This document shows, in pieces, positions 1-6,200 of a stretch of DNA of 7,750 nucleotides. Each line of letters begins with the position of its first letter. The stretch's first letter is position 1. The position numbers and the translations under genes are program-made. Source of the stretch: Gammaproteobacteria bacterium (GTDB lineage Bacteria > Pseudomonadota > Gammaproteobacteria > UBA1113); contig JAIELR010000102.1 of NCBI GenBank assembly GCA_019752835.1, forward strand, positions 1 through 7,750, in the 5' to 3' direction. Under the pieces are notes generated by a model. It made no database searches. It was not told the origin of the DNA and saw nothing but the letters and a program-made list of their open reading frames with translations.

Positions 1-1017
1 GTCCAACCAGAGAATCTCATCTTTTTTGTTGAGATGGGTGAAACTGTGCTCGATGCGGCTTTACGCCAAGGCTTTAATTTTAGCTATGGCTGCCAACAAG
101 GCGCATGCGGAACCTGCGCCGCTAAATTGGTAGAGGGCAAGATAAGTTATCCCGGCATCGATCCCATAGGTCTCGAAGACCATGAAGCAGATGAGAATTT
201 TATCCTGCTTTGCGGAGCGGTGCCCGAGTCTGATATCGTACTTCGTCACGCCGGGGTCACCGCCCCTTGGCAATTTCCGGTAAAAAAAATAAATTATCGC
301 GTCACTAGCGTAAATACGTTAAGCCCGACCGTGGTACAGGTTTTGCTTGAACCGACGGACGCTGATTTTATTCACTTTCAAGCGGGTCAATATGTTCAAG
401 TTCATACCAAAAACAATGAATCTCGGCCTTTTTCAATTGCCAACGCACCAACGAGCGACAATAAAATTGAATTGCATATACGGCATACCGACGATAATGC
501 GTTTTCAACCGAATTATTAAGCCTCATTACCAATAAACAACCCATAGAGCTCGAAGGTCCCTTTGGACACTGCGTTTATCGAACCGGTTTATCATATCCA
601 CTTATTTTTATTGCAGGCGGCACTGGCTTTGCCCATACAAAAGCTATTATTGAACAAACCATTTTATCGGCACCCGACACCCCCATGCATTTATTTTGGG
701 GCGCCAAAACGGCTGATGATCTTTATATGAACCATCTTCCCCTAGAGTGGCAAAAAAATCTCACTAATTTTCACTATACACCCACCCTCTCAAAATCCGA
801 TGGTAGTTTCAATTGGGAAGGACATACCGTATCGCTCCCCACATTGATGACGACACTCTATCCGGATTTGACGGGAAAACTTATCTATACCAGCGGCCCG
901 CTTCCGCTAGTGCAAGATACCATAGAGCAAGGGAAAGCCCACGGACTCAAGACGGCCTATTTTTTCTCCGATCTCATGCCCCCCTGTAACCCCTTATCAA
1001 AAGAGGAGTGCTCCTAA
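1..1017 (+). CDS. 2Fe-2S/FAD/NAD(P)H oxidoreductase, CDP-6-deoxyglucoseen-reductase-like (5' partial)
   Basis: Electron-transfer flavoprotein passing electrons from NAD(P)H through FAD to a plant-type 2Fe-2S centre. The frame is open from base 1, and the residues before the first ATG (base 34) continue the ferredoxin strand and lead into G-E-T-V-L-D-A-A. The gene therefore starts upstream, and ATG 34 is internal. Counting from base 1, the ferredoxin cysteines are C31, C36, C39 and C71 (C-x4-C-x2-C-x31-C). The FAD-binding motif R-P-F-S-I-A-N is at 142-148, the nucleotide-binding G-G-T-G-F-A at 206-211, and the C-terminal S-G-P motif at 298-300. The order ferredoxin-FAD-NAD matches the AscD/RfbI-like branch of the ferredoxin-NADP reductase superfamily. 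Such proteins are often annotated as CDP-6-deoxy-delta-3,4-glucoseen reductase, but no deoxysugar genes are visible here, so the true acceptor is unknown. The usual GTGxAP proline is His212. The stop overlaps the next gene's ATG, implying translational coupling. Confidence 0.93.
   Translation, partial: VQPENLIFFVEMGETVLDAALRQGFNFSYGCQQGACGTCAAKLVEGKISYPGIDPIGLEDHEADENFILLCGAVPESDIVLRHAGVTAPWQFPVKKINYRVTSVNTLSPTVVQVLLEPTDADFIHFQAGQYVQVHTKNNESRPFSIANAPTSDNKIELHIRHTDDNAFSTELLSLITNKQPIELEGPFGHCVYRTGLSYPLIFIAGGTGFAHTKAIIEQTILSAPDTPMHLFWGAKTADDLYMNHLPLEWQKNLTNFHYTPTLSKSDGSFNWEGHTVSLPTLMTTLYPDLTGKLIYTSGPLPLVQDTIEQGKAHGLKTAYFFSDLMPPCNPLSKEECS
1001..1008 (+). promoter_or_regulatory. Ribosome binding site deciding the start at 1017
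   Basis: The purine-rich AAGAGGAG lies inside the end of the reductase gene. It ends 8 bases before the ATG at 1017, ideal Shine-Dalgarno spacing. The in-frame GTG at 1008 falls on the last base of this site and so cannot be served by it. This favours ATG 1017 as the start of the membrane-protein gene. Confidence 0.8.
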
Positions 1018-1451
1018 TGATAAAATTGATCTCCACACTCCGGATGCATTTGCTGTTTATTGTATTGCTCAATGTCATGTATATAATGGTTGACATATTT
1101 CGTCCCCAACAGCTTGATAGCGACTGGTTCTTTTTATATATGGCCGTATGTATTTTTATTTATCTGGCCGCAGGCTGGGTAGTCATGCATGAAATTGGGA
1201 AGCGTCGATTGGCGGTTCTCGCTGGGTTAATTGTCTTTTTGGCTGGTTATATCATTCAAATTATGGGGTTATTCGTTGTTCTTCCTTTGATAAAAAATTA
1301 TTCTTGGAGCTCAACACTCACCGCCTTGTTAAAATTTATACATTATGGTGTATACTATGCGCTTATTGCACTCATGCTCGCCCTTATTGGCACACATCTT
1401 TGCAGTCAATATCAACGGCATAAAAAAAGTCCCTCTAAAAAACAACACTGA
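1017..1451 (+). CDS. Small four-helix inner-membrane protein of unknown function
   Basis: A 144-residue integral membrane protein that I do not recognise. Hydrophobic stretches at about residues 10-27, 37-56, 66-89 and 106-128 predict four membrane helices. The tail (131-144) is basic, rich in Lys, Arg and Ser, and by the positive-inside rule likely cytoplasmic, as is the K-R-R loop near 62-64. There are scattered His and Cys residues (H11, C45, H58, H109, H127, C129) but no convincing metal-binding or haem motif. The start is ATG 1017, whose A is the last base of the upstream TAA (TAATG overlap). An in-frame GTG at 1008 would add three residues but has no ribosome binding site. It sits between an oxidoreductase and a metal exporter, only 15 bases before the latter, so the three genes are probably co-transcribed. 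A membrane partner of the reductase is possible, but that is only a guess from position. Confidence 0.85.
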   Translation: MIKLISTLRMHLLFIVLLNVMYIMVDIFRPQQLDSDWFFLYMAVCIFIYLAAGWVVMHEIGKRRLAVLAGLIVFLAGYIIQIMGLFVVLPLIKNYSWSSTLTALLKFIHYGVYYALIALMLALIGTHLCSQYQRHKKSPSKKQH

Positions 1452-1466
1452 AAGGCAGTTTCGCAA

Positions 1467-2477
1467 ATGACAGATAATCACGAAAAACATAATCATACTA
1501 AGGGCAAAGCTTGCGGACATGGGCATGATGCTCACGATCACAGCAGTCATAGCCACGCAGGCCACAGTCATGCCGGACACGGGCACGCTGGCCATAGCCA
1601 CGCACCTGCGAACTTTAATATGGCGTTTGCTTTGGCAACGGGTCTTAATCTCTTATTTACGTTTATTGAAGCCGGGTACGCGATTTATGCTCATTCGATG
1701 AGTCTGTTGGCTGATGCGGGCCATAATTTAGGCGACGTTATTGGATTGGTCTTTGCATGGGTCGCAAGTTGGTTACTCACCAAAGCCGCCACTGAACGCT
1801 ACAGTTATGGCTATAAGCGCACCTCTATTCTTGCGTCGATCATGAACGCCTTTTTGTTGGTTGCCGCCTCGGCGATCATTGCTTATGAGTCAGTCATTAA
1901 GCTGTTCCATCCGACCATCGTCGATGAAAAAGTCGTTATTATCGTCGCGGTAATTGGGATATTCATCAATGGCGGCACCGCCCTCCTATTTATGCGTGGT
2001 CAAAAAGACGACCTCAATATTAAAGGTGCTTACCTCCATCTCGCTGCCGATGCACTAATCTCGATAGGCGTAGTTATCGCCGGAACGATTGTCATGTTTA
2101 CGCATCTTTATTGGGTCGACCCATTAGTTGGTTTGGCCATTGTCGTGACTATCGTTTTAGGAACCTGGCAATTACTTCGTCAGTCACTCAATTTGTTACT
2201 GGATGCCGTACCGCATAATGTTAATTATTCCGGTGTAAATAATTATTTGTCGAAATTAGTCGGCGTGAGTGAGGTCCATGATTTGCACATTTGGGGCTTG
2301 AGTACCAGAGAATCAGCTCTGACGGCGCATTTAGTGATGCCTGAAGCCACCCTATCGGATGAAGATTACGTTAAAATTAACCATGATTTAAAAACCGATT
2401 TTAATATTAATCATGTGACTATACAGGTTGAAAAAGGCAGTGATGAGCACCAGTGTAAATTGCAGGAGAGTTGTTAG
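1467..2477 (+). CDS. Cation diffusion facilitator, zinc-type metal exporter with His-rich N-terminus
   Basis: A 336-residue inner-membrane proton-coupled metal antiporter of the CDF family, ZitB/CzcD/ZnT-like branch, expected to export Zn2+ (perhaps Co2+ or Cd2+) from the cytoplasm. The tail (1-48) carries 15 histidines, including tandem H-A-G-H-S/G units. Six membrane segments follow from about residue 50 to 238. The transport site is visible as H86-x3-D90 in TM2 (within A-D-A-G-H-N-L-G-D) and H191-x3-D195 in TM5. The His-Asp/His-Asp pairing is typical of zinc-selective members. The cytoplasmic C-terminal domain contains the family signature V-H-D-L-H-I-W near 271-277, and the chain ends with two cysteines. 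Length is normal for the family. AAAGG at 1451-1455 serves ATG 1467 at somewhat long spacing. Probably last gene of the operon. I give no symbol because zitB and czcD cannot be told apart from sequence alone. Confidence 0.95.
   Translation: MTDNHEKHNHTKGKACGHGHDAHDHSSHSHAGHSHAGHGHAGHSHAPANFNMAFALATGLNLLFTFIEAGYAIYAHSMSLLADAGHNLGDVIGLVFAWVASWLLTKAATERYSYGYKRTSILASIMNAFLLVAASAIIAYESVIKLFHPTIVDEKVVIIVAVIGIFINGGTALLFMRGQKDDLNIKGAYLHLAADALISIGVVIAGTIVMFTHLYWVDPLVGLAIVVTIVLGTWQLLRQSLNLLLDAVPHNVNYSGVNNYLSKLVGVSEVHDLHIWGLSTRESALTAHLVMPEATLSDEDYVKINHDLKTDFNINHVTIQVEKGSDEHQCKLQESC
1551..1604 (+). repeat. 15-base imperfect tandem repeat encoding His-Ala-Gly-His units
   Basis: Three full units (1551-1565, 1566-1580, 1581-1595) and a partial fourth (1596-1604) lie in frame inside the metal-exporter gene. 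They encode S/G-H-A-G-H repeats (residues 29-46). The units differ mostly at silent positions (CAC/CAT, GCA/GCC/GCT, GGC/GGA), so the histidine pattern rather than the DNA is what has been kept. Confidence 0.85.
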
Positions 2478-2495
2478 TAGAACACGCATCACATT

Positions 2496-2567
2496 ATATG
2501 TAATGTAGCCCGGATGAAGCGCAGCGCAATCCGGGAGACATGCCTAAAAGATGAACTCAGGCTCTGC
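2496..2567 (+). repeat. Direct repeat unit, copy 1 (72 bases)
   Basis: First of two adjacent copies running from ATATGTAATG to AGGCTCTGC. It is identical to copy 2 except for two extra bases (GA) just after the palindrome (GGGAGACA versus GGGACA). The near identity implies a recent tandem duplication or two recent insertions. Confidence 0.93.
2505..2535 (+). repeat. REP-like palindrome 1 with GTAG head
   Basis: GTAG is followed by an imperfect hairpin: outer stem CCCGGAT/ATCCGGG (7 pairs), an asymmetric internal bulge (GAA against A), then inner stem GCG/CGC around loop CAG. A GTAG tetranucleotide next to an imperfect palindrome is the established hallmark of REP elements moved by RAYT (REP-associated tyrosine transposase) proteins. 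No RAYT gene is in the window. Confidence 0.82.
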
Positions 2568-2637
2568 ATATGTAATGTAGCCCGGATGAAGCGCAGCGCA
2601 ATCCGGGACATGCCTAAAAGATGAACTCAGGCTCTGC
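2568..2637 (+). repeat. Direct repeat unit, copy 2 (70 bases)
   Basis: Second copy, directly abutting copy 1 in the same orientation with no spacer. It is two bases shorter than copy 1 and otherwise identical. Both include a REP-like palindrome and about 30 bases of downstream flank, so the duplicated unit is larger than the palindrome alone. Confidence 0.93.
2577..2607 (+). repeat. REP-like palindrome 2 with GTAG head
   Basis: Base-for-base the same GTAG head, bulged stem and CAG loop as the first palindrome, in the same orientation 72 bases downstream. The two are head-to-tail rather than inverted, unlike the inverted pairs typical of BIME elements in enterobacteria. Confidence 0.82.
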
Positions 2638-2676
2638 TGCGCTTTTCATCACCCATTAGATTCTGGCTAATTTCAA

Positions 2677-2687
2677 GTTAATATAAA
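2677..2687 (+). promoter_or_regulatory. Possible promoter -10 region of the ankyrin gene
   Basis: TATAAA (2682-2687) matches five of six bases of the sigma-70 -10 consensus in an AT-rich stretch just upstream of the ankyrin gene. No good -35 hexamer is seen 16-18 bases upstream, and the implied transcript leader would be very short. The same bases form TTAATAT, part of an 11-base-spaced pair with CTAATTT (2667-2673) that may be a regulator site. Weak call. Confidence 0.3.
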
Positions 2688-2697
2688 TACCCTACTC

Positions 2698-2703
2698 AGA
2701 GGT
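2698..2703 (+). promoter_or_regulatory. Ribosome binding site of the ankyrin gene
   Basis: AGAGGT ends 7 bases before ATG 2711. It is the only good Shine-Dalgarno match close to an in-frame start here, and it fixes the start of the giant reading frame. Confidence 0.75.
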
Positions 2704-2710
2704 AACTCCC

Positions 2711-3214
2711 ATGAATATAAACGACATCCTTGAAAATCTCCAAATCACGTTCCAAATGACCATCAGCCCTGAAGAGCTTGAGTCAAAAATTGGGAATTTA
2801 TACAATCAATTAGAAATTGAAAAAATACGACTAGAAACACAGAAAGAAGCATTTAATAAATCAAACGACAACTCGCGCGATGAGAATATCGAGAAAAATA
2901 AGTATGCTCGTACACAGTTAGCGATCAAGAAAAAAGACACTAATGCTGCACTTATACTTGTCAGACGCTGGGTACAGCTTGCACCGCAGATAAAGGCAAT
3001 GTTGGAGAAACTTTCTAGTGATAATTACCTTTCAAAAATAGATCGTTTTATAAACAGCCATGCCTCATCCATTCAAGATGTAGAGATCATTTTCCCCCAT
3101 TTAAATGCCGAGATTCCTGACTTAATCACTAAAATACCCTTAGAAAAACGAAATATTCGCGTAAACCTTAGAGAGAAAAAAACCTCGATAATTGACGATT
3201 TTAAGCGAATCAAT
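2711..3214 (+). other. N-terminal helical, probable coiled-coil domain of the ankyrin protein
   Basis: Residues 1-168 contain no ankyrin signature. They are rich in Glu, Lys, Gln and Asn with regularly spaced Leu/Ile (for example E-E-L-E-S-K-I-G-N-L-Y near 21-31), and look helical. No signal peptide is seen: the first 20 residues are not a basic-plus-hydrophobic leader. I do not recognise a known fold. Confidence 0.6.
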
Positions 3215-6200
3215 ACCGGACTTCTACGAGACGAATTAGAACTTAACGAGAACGCAAATAGTGCAGATCTAGTTAAATTTGTAGCTAAAGGTGCAGATAT
3301 CGATACGAAAAACAGTAATGATTTGACAATAATACATATTCTTGCAGCAAATAAAGACGTCGCAAGAATGGAAGAGTTACTAAGAATATTCACTCTCGAT
3401 TTTAATCCCGATGACACGGTTTCGCCGCTATTCTTTGCTGAAGGCGTTGACATGATCCAGCTCATCGTCTCGCATGGCGGCAATCTTCTGGCCACTGCTA
3501 TACCTGCAGGAAAAGAAACAGAAATAACAGCCCTCGATTTTTTGATTAATTCAAAAAAGGCAAACGCCGAACAACTACTTGCCGCCGAACTTAACAAAAC
3601 CCCGATTGCTAAAGAAAATGAGAATGGAATTGAGAAACAAGCCATTGAGGTAAATTTTGAGATACTCAGACAGCTCTACCAAAAAATAGGAAAAAGTGCT
3701 CTACCTATTAAAGGAACGATCTCTCACGCCACCCTAGCACATATGTGTGTCCTAAAATTAAATGCTGAACTCAGTCAATCCACGCTTACCACCGAGGATA
3801 TCAATTGGTTATTTCAAGAATTTATACAAAAATGGGAGTTCCAAGTCATTCTGGACAGTAATCTTGAACTATCCGATGAGAGTGGGAAAACTGCACGCAG
3901 TTTGATGCTTCGGAATATGAAAAAAATCTATAAGCTCTGTTTACAAATGAAACGCCAAGTAACAAATGTTGACGAATTGAGCAAGCAGCTAGAAGACCAG
4001 CTAGATCGAAAAATGGCCGCGGATACTTCTAAAATCACAGACTTAATCACGCGAGGCGCCCGCGCAAATACACGAACAAATGAGGGTTGGACAGCCGTTC
4101 ATGCAGCAGCCGCATTGGGTGCTGTATCGCTCATTAAAATACTGGCGCTTAAAAGCATTGATTGTAACGTTCGCACAGGAAATCTCGAAACTAAGTCAAA
4201 TAAAAAGAAAGGGTTTTTCAAGAAGAAAACAGAGGTAAATGATACGGGTTGGCGACCTCTGGAACGCGCGCCCACTATCGAGACCATCTTAGCCTTAGTA
4301 GAGGCCGGTGCTAATTTGCATGAGAAAAATGCGCAAAGAAAAACTCTCTGGTCTGTATTAGGAGGCACAATTATCAAAAAAACGCATGCCACAGATCTTT
4401 TAACCGCCATTTTAATGAGCGAAAAAGCTGATGAACGTGATGAATCGATAAAGGCGCTTATAAAATTGGGTGCCGTTGTGGCAGAAGCAGAACAAAAATC
4501 TGGTAAACGTCTCCCAGAAAAAAACTTTGCCACCAAATTGTTCTCACCTAATAAATCTAATCAGCCCTCCATGGAGAGCTTAAAACATGACATTAATAAT
4601 GAAGCCCATTTTTTTGAAAAAACAGGTGTAAAAACCCGTTGGGACCATTTTATTGAGGCAAACGTCATTACCCAAGAAAGTGCCGCAGAAATACTGTCTA
4701 TTGCGCTTGATACGGCGCCCAGTTGCGATCTTGATTTGATCAAAAAAATTCTTAACACGTTTACACTCGACATTAACACCGTAGGCAAGATTTCTGGCTG
4801 GACAGTCGTTCACGCCGCTGCTCAAGCCGGTGACTTTACATACATTAATGAGCTAGTTAAAAAAGGTGCTGATGTTAATCATAAAAAAGCCATAGATGGC
4901 AGCCTCCCACCTTTATGCTGTGCAGCAGACGCCAATACTGTAATAACCCTTCTAGCAGCGGGTGCTAAACCTGGACTCACTAATACCGAAACTAAAGACA
5001 CAAAACTGGCTGGTGCTGAGCCTAATATCCGTGACACTGAGATTAAGTACAAAAAAAATGCGCCACTAAAACCGTTAAGTTTCCTTATCTTAAAGCAAAT
5101 TATCAAGCATGCAAAAGACGCCAGCGATGTACTCGCACTGCTACTAGATAAAAAAGATTGCGATCTCGAATTAGTCGAGGAGCTTATTAATCTCGGCGCA
5201 GACCTTAATATTCGAGGGAAACAATCAGGCTTCAGTGCAGTCCATATTGCCGCAATTCAAGACCTGCCTTCTTTTTTGCATTTGTTCGCTGAAAAAGGCG
5301 CTCACGTTAACTCACTCCCTGCTGACAAAAACCCACCGCCTCTGAGCTATGCGAAAAGCGTTAAGGCCGTAGAAATATTGATAAAAAACAAGGCAGACAT
5401 TACGTGGAAAACCAACAACGATAACAGCACATTGGAGCTAAATGATAGGCATAACAACGTAACAGAGGTCAACCATGATAGTGCAGGCTCATTTGATAAA
5501 GTCATACAACGCATCAATATGACGCCTGCTCAAAAAACAAGCCTGTTGTGCACGGTGCTTGATATGGAACCATCCGACCCCATCACCATTAGACACTTGA
5601 TTTTTGCTGGCGCCGAGGTGGACACCAAAGGTAAGGTATCCAAACTATGTGCGTTGCATATTGCAGCACAAAGAGGCGATACCACCCTGATAGAAATACT
5701 TCAGGCCAAGGGCGCTGACGTTAACCTTACTGCACCGAATGGCGAACCACCCTTATTTTTAGCTAAGAATGTGCCAACTCTCATTGCTCTGCTTGAGGCT
5801 GACGTTTCCCATGAAGCTAAATTCAAAAATAAAGACTTTTTAACACACTTGCGTATCAAGCCAGCACAAATAAATGCCTTACTAGAACATGAGCTTGGCA
5901 AAGCTGAGAAGGCGAAACTGCCGCTTATTGAGTTTTATCTCGGGCACAAGGCAAATATAAAGGCCACAAGCGCCTCGGGTCATACCATTATGCATATTGC
6001 TGCCTACCACAATAGGATGGATTTAATTGAAAAATGTCTGAAAGCAGGTATGGATATCAATTGTAGCCCGTCACTCCTGTGCATGACGACAGATATCGAC
6101 ACTATAAATAAGTTGATTCGATTAGGGATTAGTGTGACGCGGCGTGACTTTTTTCAAGATCTTATATTAAAGGGATTAATGGATAATAATATTATAAACC

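Larger units (their letters stand above)
2478..2710. other. Intergenic region with REP-like repeats and a possible promoter
   Basis: 233 bases without a supported gene. From left to right it holds a short perfect inverted repeat (ACATTA/TAATGT, 2491-2506), two direct copies of a 70-72-base unit each carrying a GTAG-headed palindrome (2496-2637), and an AT-rich leader (about 2651-2697) before the ribosome binding site of the ankyrin gene. I see no hairpin followed by a T-run, so no classical intrinsic terminator can be called for the upstream operon. Confidence 0.75.

Noticed and set aside
34..36. ATG 34 as the start of the reductase
   Set aside because: The frame is open to base 1, and the upstream residues complete the first strand of the ferredoxin fold, so the gene begins before the window.
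61..273. Antisense open frame opposite the reductase
   Set aside because: It overlaps the ferredoxin domain with its conserved cysteines on the + strand and has no domain of its own.
1008..1016. GTG 1008 as the start of the small membrane protein
   Set aside because: It lies on the last base of the Shine-Dalgarno site. ATG 1017 has correct spacing and the usual TAATG overlap.
1329..1701. Open frames opposite or offset from the metal exporter (1329-1601 minus, 1519-1701 plus in another frame)
   Set aside because: They are generated by the repetitive histidine codons of the exporter and have no supporting start signal or domain.
2491..2506. ACATTA/TAATGT inverted repeat as a terminator of the upstream operon
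   Set aside because: The stem is short and AT-rich and is not followed by a T-run. It may simply be the edge of the repeat unit.
2496..2637. CRISPR array
   Set aside because: There are only two abutting copies of a 70-72-base unit with no unique spacers between short repeats.
2541..2650. GCCT/AGGC and GATGAA/TTCATC inverted repeats near the REP units as hairpin terminators
   Set aside because: The stems are only 4-6 pairs with loops of 13-20 bases and no T-run, within chance expectation.
3073..3645. Antisense open frame of 190 residues, with others at 4099-4536, 4561-4825, 4879-5106, 5701-5901, 6211-6634, 6760-6960 and 6947-7396 on the - strand
   Set aside because: All lie opposite the intact ankyrin frame. 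They have Ser/Ala/Phe-rich, shadow-like composition and no recognisable domains, so they are byproducts of the coding strand.
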